Under the pieces are notes generated by a model, which worked only from the letters and a program-made list of their open reading frames with translations, ran no database searches and was not told the DNA's origin. A program made the translations under genes and the position numbers. Positions 1 through 5,435 of a stretch of DNA of 5,435 nucleotides are shown one piece after another (the first letter of the stretch is position 1; each line of letters starts with the position of its first letter). The stretch is taken from contig JAHXHF010000318.1 in NCBI GenBank assembly GCA_025656895.1, positions 1 to 5,435 of the forward strand. Direction: 5' to 3'. Origin of the DNA: a gamma proteobacterium symbiont of Bathyaustriella thionipta. GTDB taxonomy: Bacteria; Pseudomonadota; Gammaproteobacteria; Chromatiales; Chromatiaceae.

Positions 1-88
1 GGGAAAAAGATTTTGTTTCACTGCTTTTGCGTATGGTGGCTTGATGGCTGACTGTCAGGTTGATTTGGATTTCAGTGAAACTTCAGAT

Positions 89-94
89 AAGGAG
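89..94 (+). promoter_or_regulatory. Ribosome binding site of pilZ
   Basis: The bases AAGGAG lie 5 bases upstream of the ATG at 100, a near-perfect Shine-Dalgarno sequence at good spacing. This fixes the pilZ start. It is the strongest ribosome binding site in the window. Confidence 0.8.
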
Positions 95-99
95 TCCCT

Positions 100-465
100 A
101 TGGGATTACCACCGATGGGCGGAGCAGGCGCTCGTCAAGGCATACTGTCTTTGACGATTAAGGACAAGCATGCCTTGTACGCAGCCTTTATGCCATTTCT
201 TAATAATGGCGGCCTGTTTGTACCGACCAATAAAAAATACAATCTGGGTGACGATGTATTCATGCTGTTAAGTCTGATGGAAGAAGATGAACGCATGCCG
301 GTGGCGGGAACCGTGGCCTGGGTAACGCCCATTGGCGCGGAAGGTAATCGTGTGGCCGGAATTGGGGTGCAGTTCAGTGATCAGGATAATGGCGCAACCC
401 GGGCCAAGATTGAAACTCATCTGGCCGGTTTGCTGAAGTCAGATAAACCTACCCACACCATGTAA
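100..465 (+). CDS. pilZ: Type IV pilus assembly protein PilZ
   Basis: This encodes a 121-residue single-domain PilZ protein, close to the roughly 118 residues of Pseudomonas PilZ. Visible family hallmarks are GILSLTIKDK (residues 14-23), LYAAFMPFLNNGGLFVPT (26-43), PVAGTVAWVTP (67-77), the GNR/AGIGVQF stretch (82-92) and the C-terminal LKSDKPTHTM. Family knowledge: this founding PilZ lacks the RxxxR and DxSxxG c-di-GMP-binding motifs of most PilZ-domain proteins. Neither motif is visible here. It acts in the cytoplasm in type IV pilus biogenesis and twitching, through contacts with the PilB ATPase and, where present, FimX. The ATG at 100 has a strong AAGGAG site. The tatD-family gene starts 13 bases after the stop, so the two are probably cotranscribed. 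The gene looks intact. In related genomes holB normally lies upstream, but it is not visible in this window. Confidence 0.96.
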   Translation: MGLPPMGGAGARQGILSLTIKDKHALYAAFMPFLNNGGLFVPTNKKYNLGDDVFMLLSLMEEDERMPVAGTVAWVTPIGAEGNRVAGIGVQFSDQDNGATRAKIETHLAGLLKSDKPTHTM

Positions 466-478
466 GCCAGCCTGCTCT

Positions 479-1252
479 ATGTTTATTGATTCTCACTGCC
501 ATCTGGATCGAGTGAATCTGGATGATTTTCAAGGTCGCTTCGACTATTTTGTTGATGATGCGCTCAAGCAGGGCATCGACAAGATGTTGTGCGTGTCCAT
601 TGATCTGGAAAATTATCCGGCCATGCTGTCACTGGTGGAGCCCTATGCGGAAATCTATGTTTCAGTTGGTGTGCATCCGAATGAAAGTGACGGTGTTGAC
701 CCTACGGTAGAACAGTTAATCGAGCTGGCGCAACATCCCAAAAATATTGCGATTGGTGAAACCGGGCTGGACTATTTTCGTTCCGAGGGTGATCTGGGCT
801 GGCAGCAGGATCGTTTTCGTCATCATATTCAGGCGGCCCGGCAATGTGGTAAACCGCTGATTATTCATACGCGTGAAGCCCGCGAAGATACCATCCGCAT
901 TATGCGTGAGCAACAGGCTGAGCAGGCCGGTGGTGTGATGCATTGCTTTACAGAAAACTGGGAAATGGCCAAAGCCGCGCTGGATATGGACTTTTATATT
1001 TCTTTCTCGGGTATTGTGACTTTTAATTCAGCCAAAGACTTGCAGGAAGTGGCCAAAAAGATACCGCTGGATCGGATTCTGATAGAAACCGATTCTCCTT
1101 ATCTGGCTCCTGTGCCGTACCGGGGTAAATCCAACCGACCTCAATATGTTGCAAAGGTAGCCGAATGTCTGGCGCAACTGCGCGGCTTGTCTGCGGCGCA
1201 GATAGCGGAACAGAGCAGTGACAATTTTTATCGTTTATTTCAGGCCGCCTGA
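479..1252 (+). CDS. TatD-family metal-dependent deoxyribonuclease (YcfH-like)
   Basis: A 257-residue TIM-barrel hydrolase of the amidohydrolase superfamily, full length for the family (about 260). All expected metal ligands are visible: the HxH pair H6 and H8 in DSHCHLD, E94 in GETGLDYF, H130 in LIIHTREA, H155 in VMHCF and D205 in ETDSPYLAP. The C-terminal YRGKSNRP element (214-221) is also typical. Family knowledge: TatD proteins are cytoplasmic Mg-dependent 3'-5' DNA exonucleases linked to DNA repair and DNA degradation. Members of the YcfH subgroup sit beside holB and pilZ in many gammaproteobacteria, so position supports YcfH over TatD proper or YjjV. The ATG at 479 has no clear Shine-Dalgarno sequence. 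The conserved MFIDSHCHLD start makes it secure, and translation may depend on coupling with pilZ 13 bases upstream. The coding frame shows no sign of damage. Confidence 0.95.
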   Translation: MFIDSHCHLDRVNLDDFQGRFDYFVDDALKQGIDKMLCVSIDLENYPAMLSLVEPYAEIYVSVGVHPNESDGVDPTVEQLIELAQHPKNIAIGETGLDYFRSEGDLGWQQDRFRHHIQAARQCGKPLIIHTREAREDTIRIMREQQAEQAGGVMHCFTENWEMAKAALDMDFYISFSGIVTFNSAKDLQEVAKKIPLDRILIETDSPYLAPVPYRGKSNRPQYVAKVAECLAQLRGLSAAQIAEQSSDNFYRLFQAA

Positions 1253-1346
1253 ATATAAACCTCTACGCTTAGCAAAAATTCAGGATTATGTTGCACCTTC
1301 CTGGCGCTATTCCTTCTGTCCGACATAATAAATCAGGTTATTTTTT
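1253..1346. other. Intergenic gap between housekeeping pair and polysaccharide block
   Basis: These 94 AT-richer bases separate tatD from the bi-domain oxidoreductase and are the only sizeable gap inside the window. A promoter for the polysaccharide genes would be expected here. A -10-like CATAAT is present at 1324-1329, but no convincing -35 lies 16-18 bases upstream. A TTGCAC at 1291-1296 has no -10 partner at proper spacing. Only a weak AGG (1335-1337) precedes the GTG start. No T-tract terminator is visible. The gap probably marks a transcription unit boundary, by inference from the change in gene function and not from a recognised signal. Confidence 0.4.
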
Positions 1347-3038
1347 GTGAAACAAATTCTGCAAAATCTGGGTAATGGTGTTACTTCGCTGCAGGATGTG
1401 CCTGCGCCTGTCAATAAATCCGGGCATTGCCTGATTCAGACCCGCACAACACTGGTATCGGCAGGCACTGAGCGCATGCTGATTGATTTTGGCAAAGCCA
1501 ATTTAATTGACAAGGCGCGTCAGCAGCCCGACAAGGTCAAAATGGTACTGAACAAGGTCAGGACCGATGGCCTGGGGCCCACTATAGAAACGGTACGCAA
1601 CAAGCTGGATCAGCCTTTGCCGCTGGGTTATTGCAATGTCGGTCAGCTGCTTGAGGTGGGTCAGGGTGTTGAGGGCCTGCAGGTGGGGGACCGGGTTGCC
1701 TCGAACGGCCATCATGCGCAAGTGGTGCGGGTGGCCAAAAACCTGTGTGCCAAAGTACCGCATAATGTCAGCGACGAGAGTGCCGCATTCAGTGTGATCG
1801 GCGCGATTGCGCTGCAGGGTATTCGCTTGTTGCAACCCACTTTGGGTGAAGTGGTGGTGGTCACCGGCCTGGGTCTGATTGGTCTGATGACAGTGCAGTT
1901 ATTGCGCGCACAAGGCTGCCGGGTATTGGGCATAGACCCGGATGAGCAAAAAACAGCCCTGGCGCGGCAGTTGGGTGCCGATTGTGTGGAACTATCCAAA
2001 GGGGCGGATGCGCTTAAAGTCGCGCATAGCTTTTCCAGAGGGCGGGGTGTGGATGGCGTTATTATTACCGCCTCCAGCAAAAGTAACGAACTGGTCAGTC
2101 AGGCGGCCCATATGTGCCGCAAGCGTGGCCGCATTGTGCTGGTCGGCGTGGTCGGTCTGGCTTTGTCGCGCGCGGATTTCTTTGAAAAAGAACTGACTTT
2201 TCAGGTTTCCTGCTCTTACGGACCGGGGCGTTATGACAGTGAATATGAAGACAGAGGACATGATTACCCCGTCGGCTATGTGCGTTGGACCGAGCAGCGT
2301 AATATGGAAGCCGTACTGGATATGATGGCCAGTGGCGCGCTGGATGTTCAGCCCCTTATTTCTCATCGATTCAAGCTGGAAGATGCGTTGCAGGCTTACG
2401 AGCTTTTGGCCGGTGGTGAACCTTCACTGGGTATTATGCTGGAATACCCGCCGGTGGAAAATGGCCTGGATGAATTAACCAACCGAAATATCACTCTGAA
2501 TGCTGAGGCTAATAGCAGTCATCAAGCAGTCAGGGCGAACAATACTCCGGTGGTGGCTTTTATCGGCGCCGGCAACTATGCCGGTCAGGTACTGATTCCG
2601 GCTTTCAAAGAGGCAGCGGCAGAGCTGCACACAGTAGCTTCCAGTACGGGTGTCAGTGGTGTGCATTTCGGTAAAAAGCATGGTTTTGCCAACACCACCA
2701 GCGATGCTGAGCGCATTTTTTCCAATGATGAAATCAATACGGTGGTGATAGCAACACGCCATGACAGCCATGCCAGTTTTGTGTTGCAGGCCTTGCAGGC
2801 CGGCAAGCATGTGTTCGTTGAAAAACCTTTGTGCCTGACACTGGATGAACTGGAAAAAATCGAACAGGCAGCGCAGAAAAAGCAGCTATCTTTGCTGATG
2901 GTGGGTTTTAATCGCCGCTTTGCGCCCCAGGTACAGAAAATCAAACAACTGTTGTTGGCCGTAAGCGAGCCCAGGTCTTTCATCATGACGGTGAATGCAG
3001 GAGAAATACCCGCCGATCATTGGGTGCAAGACCTGTAA
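1347..3038 (+). CDS. Upstream piece: MDR dehydrogenase domain plus NAD-binding half of Gfo/Idh/MocA domain
   Basis: This 563-residue open frame is the part translated if the TAA is obeyed. Residues 1-365 resemble the BchC-like branch of medium-chain dehydrogenases, with a nucleotide-binding GLGLIG at 174-179. The usual CGTD zinc-ligand motif is replaced by AGTE (39-42) and the GHE motif by LGYCNVG (93-99), so a catalytic zinc is unlikely. A linker at about 366-400 leads to a second Rossmann fold with GAGNYA (407-412), VFVEKPLCL (489-497, the EKP motif of Gfo/Idh/MocA enzymes) and GFNRRFAP (520-527). The product would keep the first enzyme domain whole but lose the substrate-binding half of the second. 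Start GTG 1347 has only a weak AGG 9 bases upstream. The family's exact reaction is not established; an NAD(P)-dependent sugar oxidation or reduction on a nucleotide sugar is inferred from context. Confidence 0.85.
   Translation: MKQILQNLGNGVTSLQDVPAPVNKSGHCLIQTRTTLVSAGTERMLIDFGKANLIDKARQQPDKVKMVLNKVRTDGLGPTIETVRNKLDQPLPLGYCNVGQLLEVGQGVEGLQVGDRVASNGHHAQVVRVAKNLCAKVPHNVSDESAAFSVIGAIALQGIRLLQPTLGEVVVVTGLGLIGLMTVQLLRAQGCRVLGIDPDEQKTALARQLGADCVELSKGADALKVAHSFSRGRGVDGVIITASSKSNELVSQAAHMCRKRGRIVLVGVVGLALSRADFFEKELTFQVSCSYGPGRYDSEYEDRGHDYPVGYVRWTEQRNMEAVLDMMASGALDVQPLISHRFKLEDALQAYELLAGGEPSLGIMLEYPPVENGLDELTNRNITLNAEANSSHQAVRANNTPVVAFIGAGNYAGQVLIPAFKEAAAELHTVASSTGVSGVHFGKKHGFANTTSDAERIFSNDEINTVVIATRHDSHASFVLQALQAGKHVFVEKPLCLTLDELEKIEQAAQKKQLSLLMVGFNRRFAPQVQKIKQLLLAVSEPRSFIMTVNAGEIPADHWVQDL
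3036..3038 (+). other. Premature in-frame TAA in the bi-domain oxidoreductase
   Basis: The codon sits between CTG (Leu) and ACC (Thr) in a region where family members read D-x-x-x-GGGRIIGE without a break. The downstream GGGRIIGEACHFIDLL follows immediately in the same frame, so the stop is a substitution within otherwise intact coding sequence. Confidence 0.85.
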
Positions 3039-3134
3039 ACCGGTGGTGGGCGTATTATTGGCGAAGCCTGTCATTTTATTGATTTATTACGCTTTCTGGC
3101 AGATGCCCCCGTTATTAACTACCAGGCTACTTTT

Positions 3135-3491
3135 ATGGGGCAGCAATCGGGTATGAACCTTTGCAGTGACAAGGTCAGCATTAATTTGAGTTTTGCCAAC
3201 GGTTCAATGGGAAGCATTCATTACCTGGCCAATGGTCATAAATCTTTCCCCAAAGAGCGTCTGGAAGTATTTAGTGCCGGTGCGGTACTGCAACTGGATA
3301 ATTTTCGTAAACTACGCGCCTATGGTTGGCCGGATTTCAAAAAAATGAATCTGGGTCGCCAGGATAAAGGCCAGAAAGCCTGTGCCGCTGCTTTTTTGCA
3401 GGCGATTCGCCAGGGTCAATCCGCTCCCATCCCGTTAGCGGAAATTCTTGAAGTCAGTAGACTGAGTATTGAGATTGCCAACAGTCAGTAG
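3135..3491 (+). CDS. Downstream piece: C-terminal substrate-binding part of Gfo/Idh/MocA domain
   Basis: The first ATG after the premature stop is at 3135 and would give 118 residues. It is not an independent gene. It is in the same frame as the upstream piece, and homologous sequence already begins at 3039, 32 codons before this ATG. Those 32 codons include the active-site region GEACHFID, whose His (576 in read-through numbering) is the expected catalytic position in this superfamily, so a protein made from 3135 would lack it. The remainder carries the family's C-terminal half, with SMGSIHYLANG, KERLEVFSAGAVLQLDNFR and the ending LEVSRLSIEIANSQ. No ribosome binding site is visible before 3135, and internal initiation there is doubtful. 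The stop at 3489-3491 overlaps the next gene by 23 bases. Confidence 0.6.
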   Translation: MGQQSGMNLCSDKVSINLSFANGSMGSIHYLANGHKSFPKERLEVFSAGAVLQLDNFRKLRAYGWPDFKKMNLGRQDKGQKACAAAFLQAIRQGQSAPIPLAEILEVSRLSIEIANSQ

Positions 3492-5133
3492 TCTTGCAGC
3501 GCGTACCGTTTTATTGTTTCATACACTGCGCTATTTACGCCCCATACAGATTTTTGCCCGCTTGTGGTTCAAGCTGTACAGACCGACCATTCGTCCCCAT
3601 GTCACACCGCAGCTACGTACCATTGCATCCACCTGGCTGGCCGCTGTCTCATACGAACCCGCTATGCGGGATGCACAAGCTTTTGTATTTCTGAACCAGA
3701 CAGGCAGCCTGCAGAATGCGGCCAGCTGGAATGATTCAGGTAAAGAAAAGCTGTGGCTGTATAACCTGCATTATTTTGATGACCTGAATGCGCGTGATGC
3801 GGCACAGCGCAGTGAATGGCATCGCGCACTGATTCAGCGCTGGATTGCGCAAAATCCGCCCGTGGCCGGTAATGGCTGGGAGCCCTATCCACTGTCTCTG
3901 CGTATTGTGAACTGGATTAAATGGGCCCTGGCCGGTCATTCAATGCAGGCTGAATGGCTAGACAGTCTGGCGCTGCAAGTTCGTTTCCTGCGCAAGCGAC
4001 TGGAATATCATCTGCTGGGTAATCATTTACTGGCCAATGCCAAGGCACTGATTTTTGCCGGTTTGTATTTCCGTGGGGAAGAAGCCGATGCCTGGCTGCA
4101 CAAAGGTCTGCAGATTCTGCAGCAGCAAAAGACCGAGCAGATTCTGCCTGACGGCGGTCATTTTGAATTGTCGCCCATGTATCACGCCATCATACTGGCC
4201 GATTTTCTGGATTTGCTCAATCTGCAACAATGTTATGCGGCTTCAGCGGAGGAACTGCAAAGTTTGCGTGAACCGGTAAAGCGTATGTGTTACTGGCTGA
4301 AATGCATGTGTCATCCGTATGGTGAAGTTGGTTTTTTCAATGATACCACTCTGGGTATCGCGGCCAGCGCGAAGGAATTACAGACTTATGCCGCGCGTCT
4401 GGGGCTGACAGGAATTACCGAACCCGCTGCGGGCTTAACGCATCTGGCCGACAGTGGTTATATCCGGGTACAGCAGGGAGAGGCACTGGCCTTGCTGGAT
4501 GTGGGGCGCATCGGACCGGATTATCTGCCGGGCCATGCGCATGCCGATAGTCTGTGTTTTGAATTGTCGTTGTTTCAACAGCCGGTGCTGGTCAATGCGG
4601 GTATTTCCTGCTATGGCAACAGTGCCGAACGCCTGGCGCAAAGAGGCACGGCCGCGCACAATACGTTACTGATAGACGAACGGAATTCATCCGAAGTCTG
4701 GAGTGGTTTTCGTGTAGCCAGACGCGCTTATCCGCTGGATCTGGCTATAGAGGAGCAGGCAAGCGGTCTGCGGGTATCCTGCGCCCATGACGGCTACCAG
4801 CGCTTGCCGGGCAAACCCCTGCACCGGCGTAGCTGGACTTTTTTTCAATCAGGGCTTGAAGTACGCGACAGGGTTGAGGGCGGCCTGCACAAGGCCGTGG
4901 TCTGGTATCATTGGCATCCCGATATTCGCCTGCAATATGCAACAGGAGCCGGCGCGGGTGAACTGCTGCTGAAAAACGGCCGGCGTCTGTATTGGCAGGT
5001 CACCGGCGGGCAGGTTCAGATAGTGGAAACCTGCTGGCATCCGGGGTTTTCCATAACGCTGGCGCGGCAAAGCCTACGGGTGGAATTGTCGGCGGCTGAA
5101 GCCTGTTTCACCCTGCAATGGAAAGACATGTGA
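3469..5133 (+). CDS. Heparinase II/III-family protein (polysaccharide-locus type)
   Basis: A 554-residue protein with an N-terminal helical heparinase domain (about 15-310) and a C-terminal heparinase II/III beta domain (about 325-550). Conserved stretches are YNLHYFDDL (98-106), NGWEPYPLSLRIVNW (135-149), HLLGNHLLANAKAL (181-194), LPDGGHFELSPMYH (226-239), FFNDTT (289-294), GHAHAD (355-360) and RGTAAHNTLLID (392-403). By analogy with heparinase II, H356/H358 and H397 fall where catalytic or zinc-site histidines lie. The residue in VNAG (N376) stands where many relatives have Asp. No signal peptide is evident, so it may act inside the cell or in a biosynthetic complex; real lyase activity is unproven for this branch. 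The frame opens at TTG 3469, just after an in-frame TGA at 3463, and has no ATG before the conserved FHTLRYLRPIQ. TTG 3475 or TTG 3514 are alternatives. It overlaps the oxidoreductase by 23 bases and the glycosyltransferase by 4. Confidence 0.92.
   Translation: MRLPTVSSLAARTVLLFHTLRYLRPIQIFARLWFKLYRPTIRPHVTPQLRTIASTWLAAVSYEPAMRDAQAFVFLNQTGSLQNAASWNDSGKEKLWLYNLHYFDDLNARDAAQRSEWHRALIQRWIAQNPPVAGNGWEPYPLSLRIVNWIKWALAGHSMQAEWLDSLALQVRFLRKRLEYHLLGNHLLANAKALIFAGLYFRGEEADAWLHKGLQILQQQKTEQILPDGGHFELSPMYHAIILADFLDLLNLQQCYAASAEELQSLREPVKRMCYWLKCMCHPYGEVGFFNDTTLGIAASAKELQTYAARLGLTGITEPAAGLTHLADSGYIRVQQGEALALLDVGRIGPDYLPGHAHADSLCFELSLFQQPVLVNAGISCYGNSAERLAQRGTAAHNTLLIDERNSSEVWSGFRVARRAYPLDLAIEEQASGLRVSCAHDGYQRLPGKPLHRRSWTFFQSGLEVRDRVEGGLHKAVVWYHWHPDIRLQYATGAGAGELLLKNGRRLYWQVTGGQVQIVETCWHPGFSITLARQSLRVELSAAEACFTLQWKDM
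5120..5125 (+). promoter_or_regulatory. Ribosome binding site deciding the glycosyltransferase start at GTG 5130
   Basis: GGAAAG lies 4 bases before GTG 5130, inside the end of the heparinase-like gene. It supports the GTG, which gives the canonical MKILFLTDNFPPE start and a 4-base GTGA overlap with the preceding stop, over the ATG at 5118, which would add MERH. Confidence 0.55.
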
Positions 5134-5393
5134 AAATTCTTTTTCTGACCGATAACTTTCCGCCGGAAGGCAATGCACCCGCATCACGCACTTTTGAACA
5201 CGCGCGCCAATGGGTGCGTATGGGACACCGGGTTACGGTCATTACCGGCGCGCCTAATTTTCCGGAAGGCAAATTATTGGCCGGTTATAAAAACCGTTTT
5301 TATCAGACAGAAGACCGGCAGGGAATTCGGGTGGTACGGGTCAAAACCTATATAGTGTCCGGCAGAAAACTCGCTATTTTCGAGGGGCTATGA
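5130..5393 (+). CDS. N-terminal fragment of a WbuB-like family 4 glycosyltransferase, truncated
   Basis: Residues 1-75 match the start of the GT4 glycosyltransferases often annotated WbuB: MKILFLTDNFPPE, NAPASRTFEHARQWV (15-29), GHRVTVITGAPNFP (32-45), GYKNRFYQ (52-59) and GIRVVRVKTYI (65-75). This is the first Rossmann-like strand region of the acceptor-binding half. From residue 76 the sequence VSGRKLAIFEGL no longer resembles the family, which continues with something like TANEG and a hydrophobic segment, and a TGA follows at 5391. The product has 87 residues against about 400 for a full enzyme and lacks the whole nucleotide-sugar-binding domain, so it should be inactive. Other frames after 5353 do not restore the family sequence, so a simple frameshift does not explain the break; insertion, rearrangement or a misjoin does. 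GTG 5130 overlaps the preceding stop by 4 bases. ATG 5118 is an alternative start. Confidence 0.8.
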   Translation: MKILFLTDNFPPEGNAPASRTFEHARQWVRMGHRVTVITGAPNFPEGKLLAGYKNRFYQTEDRQGIRVVRVKTYIVSGRKLAIFEGL

Positions 5394-5435
5394 CCCAGCC
5401 CGCCGTCGAATTCAGTCAATTGCCTGCATTTTTGG
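5390..5435 (+). CDS. Possible start of an unrecognised gene, cut by window edge
   Basis: An ATG at 5390 opens a frame reading MTQPAVEFSQLPAFL to the end of the window, 15 codons with no stop. GAGGGG at 5382-5387 resembles a Shine-Dalgarno sequence, but only 2 bases separate it from the ATG. The ATG overlaps the TGA of the truncated glycosyltransferase. I do not recognise the protein. Because it lies just past the point where the glycosyltransferase breaks, it could be the transposase or other first gene of an inserted element, but fifteen residues cannot show this. Confidence 0.25.
   Translation, partial: MTQPAVEFSQLPAFL

Larger units (their letters stand above)
1347..3491 (+). pseudogene. 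Bi-domain oxidoreductase (MDR dehydrogenase + Gfo/Idh/MocA), interrupted by an in-frame TAA
   Basis: Read through the TAA at 3036-3038, this is one continuous frame of about 714 residues, the usual size of the bi-domain oxidoreductases found in exopolysaccharide and O-antigen loci. An N-terminal medium-chain dehydrogenase-like domain (about 1-365) is fused to a Gfo/Idh/MocA dehydrogenase (about 400-714). The stop falls at codon 564, between IPADHWVQDL and TGGGRIIGEACHFIDLL, a stretch that is unbroken in family members as I know them. The bases before and after share the same frame, so no indel is needed: one substitution explains it (for example CAA or GAA to TAA). Start is GTG 1347, giving MKQILQNLGNG. 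The frame ends at TAG 3491, inside the start of the heparinase-like gene. It could be a real nonsense mutation, a sequencing error or a readthrough site. UAA is usually the least leaky stop, so readthrough is least likely. Confidence 0.85.

Noticed and set aside
1..51. Short open stretches from the window edge (for example bases 3-44, ending RMVA and a stop) considered as the tail of an upstream gene such as holB.
   Set aside because: Two forward frames run open from the edge to a stop within this stretch, and neither short peptide is recognisable as the C-terminus of HolB or another protein.
1239..1253. Perfect hairpin TTCAGG-CCG-CCTGAA over the tatD stop codon, considered as a terminator.
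   Set aside because: The 6-bp stem is short and is followed by TATAAACC, not a T-tract, so it does not meet the pattern of an intrinsic terminator.
1302..1317. TGGCGC followed about 10 bases later by TTCT, considered as a sigma-54 promoter for the polysaccharide genes.
   Set aside because: The -12 GC dinucleotide is missing at the required spacing after the -24 GG, and the rest of the match is poor.
1503..2366. Long minus-strand open frames opposite the oxidoreductase and other genes.
   Set aside because: They lie antisense to strongly conserved coding sequence, have no recognisable domains and no ribosome binding context.
3135..3491. Independent small gene of 118 residues.
   Set aside because: It is in the same frame as, and homologous to, the C-terminus of the interrupted oxidoreductase; homology starts 32 codons before its first ATG.
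421..5290. Repeated TGGCCGGT-like octamers through the window, considered as uptake or recombination signals.
   Set aside because: Most lie inside coding frames as Leu/Val-Ala-Gly codons, with variable flanks and no regular spacing, so codon use explains them.
5370..5384. Small inverted repeat CTCG...CGAG near the glycosyltransferase break, considered as an element end or terminator.
   Set aside because: Only 4 pairs with a 7-base loop, which is expected by chance.

Overview
The window reads as chromosomal DNA from a gammaproteobacterium. The first protein is almost a textbook PilZ type IV pilus protein of the Pseudomonas kind, ending in the typical LKSDKPTHTM tail, and it is followed directly by a TatD-family nuclease. 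This pilZ-tatD(ycfH) pair is a conserved housekeeping arrangement in pilus-bearing gammaproteobacteria, usually downstream of holB. The moderate GC content and protein style fit Pseudomonadales/Cellvibrionales-type bacteria. The genus cannot be fixed from this window. All supported genes are on the + strand.

Layout: 1-99 is a leader with the pilZ ribosome binding site and no gene I can support. pilZ is at 100-465 and a TatD-family metal-dependent deoxyribonuclease at 479-1252. A 94-base gap (1253-1346) follows, with no convincing promoter or terminator. A surface-polysaccharide block then begins: a bi-domain oxidoreductase (MDR dehydrogenase fused to a Gfo/Idh/MocA domain) at 1347-3491, a heparinase II/III-family protein at 3469-5133, and the start of a WbuB-like family 4 glycosyltransferase at 5130-5393. 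The last two junctions overlap (23 and 4 bases), so these genes are probably cotranscribed and translationally coupled. Oxidoreductase, heparinase-like protein and GT4 together are a recurring set in exopolysaccharide, capsule and O-antigen loci. A plausible joint role is making or tailoring a uronic-acid or amino-sugar polymer, but the exact substrate cannot be read from the sequence.

Two lesions stand out. The oxidoreductase carries an in-frame TAA at 3036-3038, inside the Gfo/Idh/MocA domain. The reading frame stays open and clearly homologous on both sides, so this is a point nonsense change and not a frameshift. The glycosyltransferase follows its family for about 75 residues, then departs from it near base 5355 and stops at 5393, where about 400 residues are expected. 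The last 80 bases may be the edge of an inserted element, a rearrangement or an assembly join. The polysaccharide locus therefore looks damaged, while the neighbouring pilZ and tatD are intact. I did not find an undescribed system. The broken operon and the unexplained 3' tail are the points that deserve checking.
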